Positions 1-8,798 are shown, numbered from the stretch's first letter. The stretch is DNA of 35,224 nucleotides from a bacterium (GCA_030429445.1 JAUIFG010000011.1:1-35224); one strand, 5' to 3'. Notes: generated from the letters alone by a model not told the origin. Program-made: numbers and translations.

Positions 1-544
1 AGAGCTACAAAGCATCGAAGGTCTTGATGTTGAGCTATTTCAGGATGGCAGCAAGGCTGAAGAGGGTGTCGACGAACGTCTATTGAAACTTGCAAAACAG
101 TATGGTGGTTCGGTTTGTACGATTGACTATAATCTCAACAAGGTCGCAGCGGTTGAGGGTATCAGAGTCTGCAATGTTAATGAACTCGCAAAGAATCTGC
201 GTATAGCATACCTACCGGGTGAGAAAATTATTCTTGAACTTGTGCAAAAAGGCCAGGATTCTCATCAAGCGGTAGGCTATGTAGAGGATGGAACGATGGT
301 GGTTGTTGAGCAGGCATCAAAGCAAATAGGTCAAAAAGTAGAAATTGAATTCATACGAAGTCTACAGACATCTGCTGGAAAGATGATGTTTGCAAGAAAA
401 GTTGAATCGAATAGTCATCAATCAGTAAAACCAAAGCAAAAGGTTGCTCAACAAAAGAGCGACCGACGTACTCCAAAGAATCGTTCGAATAATCGCCGTC
501 GGGTGAGCCCCGAAGAAAAGCTTGTAAAATTAGCTAACGAATAA
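1..544 (+). CDS. PIN-TRAM domain protein, YacL-like, 5'-truncated by window edge
   Basis: This is the C-terminal part of a PIN/TRAM protein of the YacL family. The open frame (codons start at base 2) is already running at the window edge, so the true start lies outside. The visible part begins near the end of a PIN nuclease-like domain: an aspartate-rich stretch, then a GGSVCTIDYNLNKVA segment typical of the last PIN strand with its conserved D/N. A TRAM-type beta-barrel follows (LPGEKIILELVQKGQD, then AVGYVEDGTMVVVEQA). The last 45 residues are Lys/Arg/Gln-rich and end in PEEKLVKLANE, likely a nucleic-acid-binding tail. Family members are usually membrane-anchored by N-terminal helices, which would be outside the window. 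The TTG at 83 is in frame but unlikely to be the real start because coding similarity continues upstream. The gene converges on the penicillin-binding protein gene with five bases between the two stops. Confidence 0.85.
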   Translation, partial: ELQSIEGLDVELFQDGSKAEEGVDERLLKLAKQYGGSVCTIDYNLNKVAAVEGIRVCNVNELAKNLRIAYLPGEKIILELVQKGQDSHQAVGYVEDGTMVVVEQASKQIGQKVEIEFIRSLQTSAGKMMFARKVESNSHQSVKPKQKVAQQKSDRRTPKNRSNNRRRVSPEEKLVKLANE

Positions 545-549
545 TTTCG

Positions 550-3234
550 CTATGGTGTGGGAGGGGGCGGAGAATCCTCTGTCGTTGTTGAGGTGTAGTA
601 CAGGTCATCCTCAATAACTGCTTTGACGGTGAATGGATCACCCTCTGAGGTGTAGGTGACTGCATAGCTTCCTGGCCCACCTAGAGACTTTGAATTAATC
701 GTTTTGCCTCCAACACTGACTGTGAGTTTAGTGAGTTTCCCCTTGCCCTTTGTAACCGACACAGTAATCTCATAGGTGTTGTCTATTGTATTGACTATCG
801 TGATCGATGCGCTAGGTAAAGCATCACCACATTTGTGGGCATCATCATCTTTGTCGGCGTTGTAACCACTCGGAGCCAGGTAGACTGGTTTCTTTGTCTT
901 TGGGTCAATCGACTTGAGAACAGACAATTCTATTCTTGCACCAGAAGGTGTGCAGTTAGTCGCTTTCTTTTTTGATACTCTATCAAATGTTAATTTAGTA
1001 GATTTCTGGGCATTTTTTTGATCGTACCATGAGGGGTAAAGTTCACCACGAATTGTTTGAACGCCGGCTGGACGCGTATACCAGTCACCCTCTTTCCACT
1101 TGCCCTCTTTTTTGTATACTTTTTGGTGCGCATAAGTCATGACGCGATCAATAATTGGTCCGGGCAGTGATGAGTTACCATTACGTAACGGACTCGTATC
1201 GGGGTTGCCTAACCAAACTCCCATTGTAAGTGCTGGACTGTAGCTCATCATCCAAATGTCTTTTGATTTTCCGTCAACATCAGAGGTGCCGGTTTTGCTT
1301 GCAGTTTTGACTCGTCCGCCGTCAACCACTAGGCCTGGGAAGTTACGACCATAAAGTCCTGCGCGAGCATTATCGTCGTTCAGAATATCAGCGATGATAT
1401 ATGAGACCTCTTTGCTTACAACTCTTTTTGCTTTGGGGTTTTCCCATTTTTTTAGAGTTTCACCATCATTATTTTTAACTTCGAGTATTGACGAGTAAGG
1501 CTTGTATGTACCACTTCGTGCGAGCGTCGAGAAAGCATTTACATGATCAATCAAGCGAGTGCCACATCCACCAATTGCGGCTGCCAGCCCGACTTGTGCA
1601 TCTGGTCCTTGGGTACAGTAAAGTTCATCGCCAGTCTCACGTATAAAGTCCAAGGTTGACTGAACACCAGTAATTGACATCGACTTGATGGCGGGGATAT
1701 TTCTCGATAGCGCTAGGCTGCTACGGATTGATAGATTGCCTAGGAATCGTCGATCGGCATTGTTCGGTGTGTAATTTCCATCAAATGTCGTTTTTTTGTC
1801 GGCAAGAACGGTGCCACTACCATATACATTCAAGAGTGGATTGTCGCTCTTTGAGAACAGTTTTGCATAAACGAGAGGCTTGACAGTTGATCCTGGCTGT
1901 ATAAATGCGGTAGCGGCATTGTCTTGGCCAAAGTTTGGATAGTTATAGCTACGACTCCCCATCATGGCGACGATCTGACCGGTCCTAGTGTCTTGTACCA
2001 TTGCAGCGCCATTGCGGAATCCTGCATAATCGGGAACCTTTTGGCCATAACGGGGATTGACCTCATTGAACATCTCTTTAAAGGAAGCTTCCAGCTGTTT
2101 TTGAATACGAAGGTCGAGGGATGTTGTAACGGTGAGGCCTCCGCGCCCTACGGTTGCTTTACCAAGTTCGGTCTCCAATTGGGATCTAACCATTTGCACA
2201 AAGTGGGGTGCTTTGATGTCCTCAAATTGAGATGCCTGCGGTAAAATCGTGTCAAGAATTGCAACTTTTTTCGCCTTTTCAGCCTCTTTCTTTTCGATAT
2301 ATTTCAGATCCACCATGACATCAAGAACCTTGTGCTGCCTTGCGACTAACTGTTCGCGGCCTGCGATATTGTAGGGATCATAAAGTCCTGGTTGATTTGG
2401 AATTGCTGCGAGCAGTGCAGATTGTGCAAGGTTGAGGTCTTTTGCATCAATACCAAAGTATGTTTTTGCGGCCGATTGTACACCGTTACGCCGACCGCCG
2501 TACGGTGATTCATTGAGATATAGGTTGAGAATCTGCTCTTTGTTGTACATGCGCTCAATCTCAATAGACAAAATCATCTCTTTTATCTTACGAGGTATTC
2601 CTGCGAGACCACGCTGTTGAGCCTCGTCCGAGAAGAAGACTTGCTTTACAAGTTGTTGGGTAAGAGTCGAACCTCCTTGGGTATCTCCGCCACTATAGTT
2701 ATTTATAACTGCACGGATAATTCCTGGGATACTGATTCCCGCATGACTATAAAAGTCTCTGTCCTCAATCGCGATAGTTGCTTGTTTCATTTGTTTGCTG
2801 ATTTGGTTACCGTCAACAACCAGCTTGTAGTCACCTTCACCCTTATCTTCCCAGAGCAATGCTTTTTGTCCACCCTCCGGTCCACGTTGATCATAGTAGC
2901 GTGTAACGGTGGTATGGACTCGTTTTGATAGTTCTTCTGGTCGGATCGCATCGAGATCTTTGCGGAAATAGGCAAATAAAGCACCAACCATAAGCACGAT
3001 AAGGAGAGCGGTGACACCAGCTATCTTTAGAAGCATCATGCCTCCCTTGCGACTGAACCAATAACCCGCAACACGTTTTGGGTGGAGACGTGAGAGTATG
3101 CGCTTTATTGGATGTTTTGGTAGGGTTGCCAAGTATTCAGCTTTGAGTCGTTTTGTAGTATCACGCTTGACTCGTCGAGCGCGGGCAAGATTACTATACA
3201 CGCTTACCTTGCGTGTGCGTCGTTTTTTAGACAC
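550..3234 (-). CDS. Class A penicillin-binding protein (transglycosylase/transpeptidase)
   Basis: An 894-residue bifunctional peptidoglycan synthase of the PBP1A/PonA type. A basic cytoplasmic N-terminus (about 1-60) precedes one membrane helix (about 66-89). The glycosyltransferase-51 domain follows, with EDRDFYSHAG (catalytic Glu about 157), GGSTLTQQLVKQ and an RKIKEM...YLNESPYGG segment. The transpeptidase domain has the SxxK motif (S449-TVK), SRN at 510-512 and KTG at 647-649, so both activities look intact. The C-terminal 90 residues are a beta-rich, Thr/Ser-rich extension ending in a Pro-rich tail (PPPPTP), probably an extracellular accessory domain. The start is GTG at 3234: a GAGG-type SD lies directly upstream and a perfect extended -10 sits about 35 nt away. 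It is divergent from tyrS. Its presence indicates that the cell builds its own peptidoglycan. Confidence 0.95.
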   Translation of the reverse strand: MSKKRRTRKVSVYSNLARARRVKRDTTKRLKAEYLATLPKHPIKRILSRLHPKRVAGYWFSRKGGMMLLKIAGVTALLIVLMVGALFAYFRKDLDAIRPEELSKRVHTTVTRYYDQRGPEGGQKALLWEDKGEGDYKLVVDGNQISKQMKQATIAIEDRDFYSHAGISIPGIIRAVINNYSGGDTQGGSTLTQQLVKQVFFSDEAQQRGLAGIPRKIKEMILSIEIERMYNKEQILNLYLNESPYGGRRNGVQSAAKTYFGIDAKDLNLAQSALLAAIPNQPGLYDPYNIAGREQLVARQHKVLDVMVDLKYIEKKEAEKAKKVAILDTILPQASQFEDIKAPHFVQMVRSQLETELGKATVGRGGLTVTTSLDLRIQKQLEASFKEMFNEVNPRYGQKVPDYAGFRNGAAMVQDTRTGQIVAMMGSRSYNYPNFGQDNAATAFIQPGSTVKPLVYAKLFSKSDNPLLNVYGSGTVLADKKTTFDGNYTPNNADRRFLGNLSIRSSLALSRNIPAIKSMSITGVQSTLDFIRETGDELYCTQGPDAQVGLAAAIGGCGTRLIDHVNAFSTLARSGTYKPYSSILEVKNNDGETLKKWENPKAKRVVSKEVSYIIADILNDDNARAGLYGRNFPGLVVDGGRVKTASKTGTSDVDGKSKDIWMMSYSPALTMGVWLGNPDTSPLRNGNSSLPGPIIDRVMTYAHQKVYKKEGKWKEGDWYTRPAGVQTIRGELYPSWYDQKNAQKSTKLTFDRVSKKKATNCTPSGARIELSVLKSIDPKTKKPVYLAPSGYNADKDDDAHKCGDALPSASITIVNTIDNTYEITVSVTKGKGKLTKLTVSVGGKTINSKSLGGPGSYAVTYTSEGDPFTVKAVIEDDLYYTSTTTEDSPPPPTP

Positions 3235-3266
3235 TATTCCTCATCCCCGTAAGCATTATTACTTCC

Positions 3267-3275
3267 ATTATAGCA
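3267..3275 (-). promoter_or_regulatory. Extended -10 promoter of the penicillin-binding protein gene
   Basis: Read on the minus strand this is TGC-TATAAT, a perfect extended -10 (hexamer 3267-3272, TG at 3274-3275). The predicted RNA starts near 3260, about 26 nt before the GTG start, and includes the GAGG SD. No good -35 at 16-18 nt spacing was seen. Confidence 0.65.
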
Positions 3276-3305
3276 CCAATTAACCGCCAGCAATATGTAT
3301 TTTTC

Positions 3306-3314
3306 TGTTACAAT
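3306..3314 (+). promoter_or_regulatory. Extended -10 of tyrS, predicted leaderless start
   Basis: TGT-TACAAT ends 7 nt before the ATG at 3322. A normal start site 7 nt after the -10 would fall on or next to this ATG. No SD is visible. Confidence 0.5.
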
Positions 3315-3321
3315 AATGACC

Positions 3322-4536
3322 ATGACCCTATCTGATGAATTGTCTTGGCGCGGTTTTATAAATCAAACGACATACAACGACGTCAAAGTACTTGATGGTG
3401 AACCTCTGTCATTCTATATTGGCGTTGATCCATCAGCGAATAGTATGACAGTTGGCAATCTCGTCGCATGCATGCTTGTTCGACATCTGATTGATGCCGG
3501 ACATAAAGCATATCTTCTTGTTGGTGGAGCTACTGGAATGATCGGCGATCCAGATGGTAAAAAAGACGAACGTAATTTAAAGACGTTTGAAGAGATCGAA
3601 AAAAATAAAACTGCAATTGTTGAGCAGTATCGTCGTATCTTTGACGGTAAACCATTTGAGATAGTTGATAACTATGATTGGTTCAAAGACGTGAATTATC
3701 TTGATTTTCTGCGTAATGTTGGCAAGCATGTGCCATTGAGTAATATGTTAGGGCGTGATTTTGTTCAAGCGCGTATTGGAGAGGGTGGTAGCGGAATTAG
3801 CTATGCGGAGTTTAGTTATTCGTTGATTCAGGGATATGATTTTTTGCATCTACTAAAGAATAAGGGTGTTTCTTTGCAGGTTTGTGGGGGCGATCAATGG
3901 GGTAATTGTATAGCGGGCGTTGATATGATTCGGCGCGTAGAGGGAAAGGAAGCGCATGTGCTCAGTGCTCCTTTGATAGTAAATAAGGCAACGGGTGTCA
4001 AGTTTGGTAAATCAGAAGATGGCGCTATCTGGCTAGATTCGACAAAGACAAGTGTCTATCAGTTTTACCAATTTTGGCTGAATGTTGATGATGAGAGTGC
4101 AATAGAATACGCAAAAATATTTACATTACTTTCAAAAGATCAAGTAGCCGATCTTTCCAACAGAAAGTTGCAGGATCCAAGTGCTCGGGATGTTCAAAAA
4201 ACTCTTGCGTATGAAGTAACCAAGATTGTTCATGGCGAGAGTGCATCCGAGAGTGCTCGTAAAGTTACCTCCGTTTTGTTTGGTGGCGAGCAATTCGAGA
4301 GTCTATCGCAAGCGGACGTTGATTTGCTTGCTGGCGAGATCCCGACTGCTGCGCCAGGCAAGACAGTCGTTGATTTACTGACAGACACTCAACTGGTAGC
4401 AAGCAAGGGCGAGGCGCGCAGATTGATTCTAGGGGGTGCAATTTCGATAAATGGTGAAAAAATATTTGATGACAGAATGGTAGACAACTCCTCTCTTATA
4501 AAAAGGGGCAAAAACAGCTTTCTACTCGTTCGATAA
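3322..4536 (+). CDS. tyrS: Tyrosyl-tRNA synthetase
   Basis: A class Ic aminoacyl-tRNA synthetase that charges tRNA-Tyr. From ATG 3322 it is 404 residues, normal for bacterial TyrRS. ATGs at 3295 and 3316 are in frame, but the first lies upstream of the -10 hexamer and the second is one base after it, so 3322 is preferred. The Rossmann core shows YIGVDPSANSMTVGN, VGGATGMIGDPDGK, the tyrosine-pocket segment QGYDFLHL and QVCGGDQWGNCIAG. The signature loop is KFGKS (227-231), the TyrRS version of KMSKS. A C-terminal S4 RNA-binding domain is present (ARRLILGGAISINGEKI). In place of HIGH the protein has T43-V-G-N46, so both histidines of the canonical motif are replaced. The remaining motifs are intact and the enzyme is probably active. 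Confidence 0.95.
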   Translation: MTLSDELSWRGFINQTTYNDVKVLDGEPLSFYIGVDPSANSMTVGNLVACMLVRHLIDAGHKAYLLVGGATGMIGDPDGKKDERNLKTFEEIEKNKTAIVEQYRRIFDGKPFEIVDNYDWFKDVNYLDFLRNVGKHVPLSNMLGRDFVQARIGEGGSGISYAEFSYSLIQGYDFLHLLKNKGVSLQVCGGDQWGNCIAGVDMIRRVEGKEAHVLSAPLIVNKATGVKFGKSEDGAIWLDSTKTSVYQFYQFWLNVDDESAIEYAKIFTLLSKDQVADLSNRKLQDPSARDVQKTLAYEVTKIVHGESASESARKVTSVLFGGEQFESLSQADVDLLAGEIPTAAPGKTVVDLLTDTQLVASKGEARRLILGGAISINGEKIFDDRMVDNSSLIKRGKNSFLLVR

Positions 4537-4545
4537 TGGTATAAT
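4537..4545 (+). promoter_or_regulatory. Extended -10 promoter of the HAD-IIB gene
   Basis: TGG-TATAAT (hexamer 4540-4545) begins at the end of tyrS. The predicted start near 4552 gives a leader of about 30 nt containing the GAGGG SD at 4573-4577. Confidence 0.65.
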
Positions 4546-4581
4546 AAAGTTTCAAACTACATAACTTGAATTGAGGGAAAA

Positions 4582-5355
4582 ATGACAAAGAAAGTTATCA
4601 CTTTTGACTTAGATGATACGCTCGCTATTACAAAATCTCCGATTTCTGATCGTATGAGCGAGACGCTAGGAAGATTATTAGAACATTTTGATGTATGTGT
4701 TATTTCGGGTGGAAATTTCGACCAGTTCAAAAAACAGGTTGTTGACCGACTCGAAGTTCCGGCGCATAAATTAAATAAACTCCACCTCATGCCCACATGT
4801 GGAACTCGTTACTATCGATATGATGAGTTGAAGGAGACATGGGCACTGCAATATGCTGAAGATTTAACTAGTGATCAAAAAAAGAAAATCCGACAAGCAC
4901 TCAAAGATGTTTCGAAGGAGCTAAATATTTGGCCAAAGAACCCCGCTGGTGAGGTCATCGAAGATAGGGGAAGCCAGATGACAATGTCTGCACTTGGACA
5001 GCAGGCAAAGCCGGAAGATAAATATGCATGGGCTGAAAAGTACAAAGATGTGCGTCCTATTTTCCGCGACAAGGTTGCCGAGCTAATTCCCGATTTGGAA
5101 GTGCGCATTGGAGGTACAACGAGCACCGATGTGACAATGATTGGAATTGACAAGGCATATGGAATGAAAAAACTCATCGAAGCAATCGACATTAGTAAAG
5201 ACGAAATACTATTTATTGGTGACAAACTCGAAGAGGGTGGTAACGACTATCCAGTCAAAGCAATGGGCATTGATTCAATTGCCGTTGAGCGGTGGGAAGA
5301 TACGATTCTTGTCCTCGAGGGGATTTTGGGCGTTACCGAACAAGTCGGCGAATAA
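4582..5355 (+). CDS. HAD-IIB family phosphatase, eukaryotic phosphomannomutase-like
   Basis: A 257-residue HAD-superfamily protein of subclass IIB. Motif I is FDLDDT (nucleophile D9, acid/base D11) and motif II is VISGG. The cap region carries the signature shared with eukaryotic-type phosphomannomutases and sucrose-phosphate phosphatases: MPTCGTRYYRY, EDRGSQMTMSALGQQA, and TSTDVTMIGIDKAYGM with the conserved Lys. Motif IV appears as FIGDKLEEGGNDYP, closely resembling the PMM GDKxxxGGND loop. The expected role is hydrolysis or intramolecular transfer of phosphate on a hexose phosphate; the substrate cannot be read from the sequence. The start is supported by a GAGGG SD four bases upstream and by the strong extended -10. 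It lies between tyrS and recG on the same strand. Confidence 0.85.
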   Translation: MTKKVITFDLDDTLAITKSPISDRMSETLGRLLEHFDVCVISGGNFDQFKKQVVDRLEVPAHKLNKLHLMPTCGTRYYRYDELKETWALQYAEDLTSDQKKKIRQALKDVSKELNIWPKNPAGEVIEDRGSQMTMSALGQQAKPEDKYAWAEKYKDVRPIFRDKVAELIPDLEVRIGGTTSTDVTMIGIDKAYGMKKLIEAIDISKDEILFIGDKLEEGGNDYPVKAMGIDSIAVERWEDTILVLEGILGVTEQVGE

Positions 5356-5357
5356 GT

Positions 5358-5363
5358 TAAAAT
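5358..5363 (+). promoter_or_regulatory. -10 element of recG, predicted leaderless start
   Basis: TAAAAT ends 6 nt before the ATG at 5370, with no SD between. A TTACCG 19 nt upstream is only a weak -35 candidate. Confidence 0.4.
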
Positions 5364-5369
5364 AAGCCT

Positions 5370-7400
5370 ATGGATATAGATGCGCCACTTGAGTCTGTCA
5401 AAGGTGTGGGCGCAAAAACAGCTGAACAATTTCGCTTGGCTGGACTCGAGACGATTAATGATCTCGTGCTATTTTTACCTCGCAAATATGAGGACTTTTC
5501 GGATGTTGTTGCAATTTCTGATATTCGTCCAGGCAAACAGACCATCAAGGCTCGTTGTGAAAAAGTTGAGACGAAACGGGTTCGTCGAGGCATGCAAATT
5601 ACAACGGCAACACTCTATGATGCAACAGGTAAATTGCAGTCAGTTTGGTTCAACCAGCCTTATCGAGTAAAGCAGCTGAGTGCGGGCGATGAGTTTTATT
5701 TTTCGGGTGAGTTTGAATTTAGCTACAATCGCTATCAGCTGACAAATCCAAGCGCCGAGAAGGTGAGTGATACGCCAGTTTCGACTGATAGGATAGTTCC
5801 CATTTATCGGTCGATCAAGGGTCTCAAGAGTCAGGTCGTGAGGAAGATTCTTGTTGCGCTAAAACCATTCATTACGATGTTGGACGAGACACTCCCTGTA
5901 GACATTATCAAACGAGAAAAGCTTATAAGTTATAGTGATGCACTCCTTGCTCTGCACTTCCCGAAATCTATAGATGATATCGAGCGTGGTCGTGAGAGGT
6001 TGGGGTACGAAGAGCTATTTGTGCTACTACTCGCTGCTCAACTAAACAAACAGGCGAATGCGCGTTTGAGCGGATGGCACATACCCTTTGATCAGACAGC
6101 AGTAAGGCACTTTGTTGAACAGCTACCATTTAAATTAACAGACTCACAGCGTCGTGCTGCGTGGGAGATTATTCAGGATTTTGAGCGAGAGATTCCCATG
6201 AATCGATTATTACAAGGTGACGTTGGTAGTGGCAAAACGGTTGTTGCAGGGCTAGCAGCACGACAGGCTGCGAGCGAAGGCTTTCAGTCGGCAATAATGG
6301 CACCGACCGAGATACTCGCATCACAACACGCAAATACACTATCCGCATTACTGGAGCAACTTGGCGTGAGAGTTGGCTTGCTAACCGGTAGCGTAAAAGG
6401 CAAAGCGCGAGAAGCTTTGTATGAGAACATTGCAAAGGGTAACGTTGATGTCATTGTCGGGACGCATGCGTTGATTCAAGAAAAGGTAAAATTTCATCAG
6501 TTAGGATTTGTTGTTATTGACGAGCAGCACCGTTTTGGCGTAGCTCAACGCCAGGGATTACTCAAGAAGTCACAGCGAATGCCGCATTTGCTCGCGATGA
6601 CGGCAACGCCAATCCCGCGCAGTCTTGCTTTGACTATGTATGGTGAGCTCGATATCAGCACGTTGAATGAGCGACCAAAGGGCCGCAAGCCAATTCGAAC
6701 AAAAGTATGGTCACCTAATAGCCGCGAAGGGCTTTATAACTTGATTGACGAGCAATTGAAAGCCGGTCGACAGGCGTATGTCATCTGTACACTCATCGAC
6801 GACAACCCAGCGCTCGAGCAAAAAAGTGTCCAGGAAGAGTACAAAAAATTGCGCGTTGGTCCTTTTAATCATCGCAAAATTGGCTTATTGCACGGCAAGA
6901 TGAAGCCTGCCGAAAAAGATGCGGTGATGACTGATTTTGCAAAGGGTAATATTGATATCTTGGTGAGTACTACTGTAGTAGAAGTTGGAGTTGACGTGCC
7001 AAATGCGACGGTAATACTGATTGAGAATGCTGACAGATTTGGCTTGGCGCAGTTGCACCAATTGCGCGGTCGTGTTGGTCGATCCGAACACCAAAGCTAT
7101 TGTTATTTGATGATGTCGGATAGTAGCGCTCCGACCAGGCGTTTACGAGAGATTGAAAAATCTGACGATGGATTTTATCTAGCGGAAGTCGATTTGAAAT
7201 TACGTGGGCCTGGCGAGATTTACGGTCGCGCTCAACACGGTGAGCTAAATTTGCAGGTTGCAACGATGGGTGATACAAAATTAATCGCCCGGGCACAACG
7301 TACTGCGCGCCAGTTCGTGGAATCAGGACGGGATTTGGTACAATACAAAGGATTAGCGACTCAGGTTGAAAAATATCAACGACTGACGAAGCTGAATTAA
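5370..7400 (+). CDS. recG: ATP-dependent DNA helicase RecG
   Basis: A 676-residue superfamily 2 helicase that remodels stalled replication forks and Holliday junctions. The N-terminus begins with a helix-hairpin-like segment (SVKGVGAKTAEQFRLAGL) and an OB-fold wedge domain (about 50-150). Helicase motifs follow in order: Walker A GDVGSGKT (283-290), MAPTEILASQH, Walker B in the RecG form DEQH (384-387), and MTATPIPRSLALT. The C-terminal RecA domain carries VSTTVVEVGVDVPNA and QLHQLRGRVGRSEHQSYCYLM. The end has the LRGPGEIYGRAQHG block characteristic of RecG rather than other SF2 helicases. Length is normal. It is followed after four bases by the phospholipase-like gene, suggesting co-transcription. 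Confidence 0.97.
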   Translation: MDIDAPLESVKGVGAKTAEQFRLAGLETINDLVLFLPRKYEDFSDVVAISDIRPGKQTIKARCEKVETKRVRRGMQITTATLYDATGKLQSVWFNQPYRVKQLSAGDEFYFSGEFEFSYNRYQLTNPSAEKVSDTPVSTDRIVPIYRSIKGLKSQVVRKILVALKPFITMLDETLPVDIIKREKLISYSDALLALHFPKSIDDIERGRERLGYEELFVLLLAAQLNKQANARLSGWHIPFDQTAVRHFVEQLPFKLTDSQRRAAWEIIQDFEREIPMNRLLQGDVGSGKTVVAGLAARQAASEGFQSAIMAPTEILASQHANTLSALLEQLGVRVGLLTGSVKGKAREALYENIAKGNVDVIVGTHALIQEKVKFHQLGFVVIDEQHRFGVAQRQGLLKKSQRMPHLLAMTATPIPRSLALTMYGELDISTLNERPKGRKPIRTKVWSPNSREGLYNLIDEQLKAGRQAYVICTLIDDNPALEQKSVQEEYKKLRVGPFNHRKIGLLHGKMKPAEKDAVMTDFAKGNIDILVSTTVVEVGVDVPNATVILIENADRFGLAQLHQLRGRVGRSEHQSYCYLMMSDSSAPTRRLREIEKSDDGFYLAEVDLKLRGPGEIYGRAQHGELNLQVATMGDTKLIARAQRTARQFVESGRDLVQYKGLATQVEKYQRLTKLN

Positions 7401-7404
7401 ATAT

Positions 7405-8229
7405 ATGTATAGCGGTTCAACACTACGGAATAAATCTGGTCGCGTCATGGGCGTTCATCAACGTATTGATCGTCGCGCCCGACGTGAGTTAAAGCAACTT
7501 TTGGGCAAGCGACAATACTTTCCCACCGCCAGCGATATTCTTCATTTTGAAGGTCTCAACGGCCCAGATGGCATAAAGAGAAAGAGTCCAGGCCAGGATG
7601 AACCGTGGCACTACATTGATCCTACGAATCATGATGACAACGCACTGCGCGAAATGATAAAAGACCATATGCGCAACTTAACCAACGCTCTAGTAGAAAA
7701 CAACAAACAACGCGCCTCATTTGAGGCTGCGTGGCTAGCGCATGCGATTACTGATGGTCTCACTCCCGCCCATCACTATCCGCTTGAAGAAAAGTTAATT
7801 GAACTTCGTGATGGTGAAGGTTTAGAAACGCGCAACACACGTCGTAAAAAGCTGATACTACCTGGTAAAAGTCGTCGCAACCAACTTATGAATAACTGGG
7901 AATTTTGGGGCGCCAAGGGTGTTATGACAACACATTTTACATTTGAGTGGGGTGTTGCAACAACTCTTGCCACGGCGCGACTATCAAATACATCACCAAG
8001 TAGTAATGATTTGGTTAAACTAAAGAACGATGGCTTCATCCCTCTTTTTGATGATGCACTACACCGTATTTATGCGCTCAAATTGTATAAGGAGTTTTCA
8101 CGAGCTGGTTGGACACGACGATTGGCGCGCGAAACTCGCATGCATCTGACACCTGAAATCATCAGAACCGTAACACTTGCATGGTATAGTTGCGCGCAAA
8201 AGGCTTCTGCAAGATTGGCAAAGTCATGA
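7405..8229 (+). CDS. Phospholipase C/S1-P1 nuclease-like zinc protein
   Basis: A 274-residue protein with the histidine and aspartate pattern of the zinc-dependent phospholipase C/S1-P1 nuclease fold: HFEG (H47), WHYIDPTNHDD (H69 and downstream H/D), and the core HAITDGLTPAHHYP (H113, D117, H123), equivalent to the HxxxDxxxPxH trinuclear-zinc motif. It probably cleaves phosphodiester or phospholipid bonds; the substrate is unknown. Known secreted members have a signal peptide, but none is seen here and the N-terminus is basic (RIDRRARRELKQLL), so it may act in the cytoplasm or leave by another route. The start is uncertain: ATG 7405 is four bases after the recG stop, and ATG 7447 (MGVHQRIDRR) is the main alternative. 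Its stop overlaps the rsmD start as ATGA, indicating translational coupling. Confidence 0.7.
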   Translation: MYSGSTLRNKSGRVMGVHQRIDRRARRELKQLLGKRQYFPTASDILHFEGLNGPDGIKRKSPGQDEPWHYIDPTNHDDNALREMIKDHMRNLTNALVENNKQRASFEAAWLAHAITDGLTPAHHYPLEEKLIELRDGEGLETRNTRRKKLILPGKSRRNQLMNNWEFWGAKGVMTTHFTFEWGVATTLATARLSNTSPSSNDLVKLKNDGFIPLFDDALHRIYALKLYKEFSRAGWTRRLARETRMHLTPEIIRTVTLAWYSCAQKASARLAKS

Positions 8230-8771
8230 ATCTTCGAATCATTTCTGGTGAGTTCGGTGGAAGAACGATTGCTGCCCCTGATGGCAGTAAAACGCATCCA
8301 ATGAGTGAGCGCATACGAAACGCATTGTTTAATATTCTCGGTGATAAAGTACGGGATGCGCAAGTTCTTGATGCCTTTGCGGGTACGGGGGCGTTAGGGA
8401 TCGAAGCGGTGAGTCGAGGAGCAAAACATGCGACATTCATTGAACGTGACGGTAAGGCTCACAAGACTATCGTTGCGAATATCACTACGTTGGGCATTGA
8501 GGACAAGGTAAAAGTGGTAAAAGCTCCTGTTGCATCGTGGGTGACGACGTATGATGGTGAACTTTTTGATGTCATTTTTGTCGATCCACCGTACCACGAT
8601 ATGCAGTTTTCCACAGTTACAAAATTAATGGGTCTTTTAAAACCTGGAGCGCTTATGGTATTATCGCAACCAGGAAGAGACGAGTGCCCGACCAAACCTG
8701 GAGTTGTTGTGGTGGACAATCGTAGTTATGGAGACGCGACGCTCGTCTTCTTCCGCCTAGAGGATGCTTGA
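8226..8771 (+). CDS. rsmD: 16S rRNA (guanine-N2)-methyltransferase RsmD
   Basis: A 181-residue Rossmann-fold methyltransferase predicted to modify G966 of 16S rRNA on the small subunit using S-adenosylmethionine. It has the family opening MNLRIISGEFGGR, the HPMSERIRNALFNIL segment, the SAM-binding motif DAFAGTGALGIEA (from D49), and the N2-guanine catalytic motif DPPY (120-123). The start is ATG 8226, overlapping the upstream stop by ATGA. An in-frame ATG at 8190 would add residues unlike the family and is rejected. The stop lies inside the loop of a terminator hairpin. Confidence 0.95.
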   Translation: MNLRIISGEFGGRTIAAPDGSKTHPMSERIRNALFNILGDKVRDAQVLDAFAGTGALGIEAVSRGAKHATFIERDGKAHKTIVANITTLGIEDKVKVVKAPVASWVTTYDGELFDVIFVDPPYHDMQFSTVTKLMGLLKPGALMVLSQPGRDECPTKPGVVVVDNRSYGDATLVFFRLEDA

Positions 8772-8784
8772 GGCATCTTTTTTT
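8763..8784 (+). terminator. Rho-independent terminator after rsmD
   Basis: GATGC-TTGAG-GCATC forms a 5-bp stem followed by seven T residues (8778-8784). The rsmD TGA stop (8769-8771) sits in the loop, so a ribosome finishing rsmD would cover the hairpin. Confidence 0.7.
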
Positions 8785-8786
8785 CG

Positions 8787-8792
8787 TAACAT
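8787..8792 (+). promoter_or_regulatory. Possible -10 of the GNAT gene, leaderless
   Basis: TAACAT ends 6 nt before ATG 8799 and directly follows the rsmD terminator. The overlapping CATAAT at 8790-8795 would instead suit the in-frame ATG at 8808. No SD is visible. Confidence 0.35.
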
Positions 8793-8798
8793 AATGCA

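Noticed and set aside
1924-3283. Plus-strand open frames opposite the penicillin-binding protein gene
   Set aside because: They overlap a gene with complete catalytic motifs on the other strand and have no supporting start signals.
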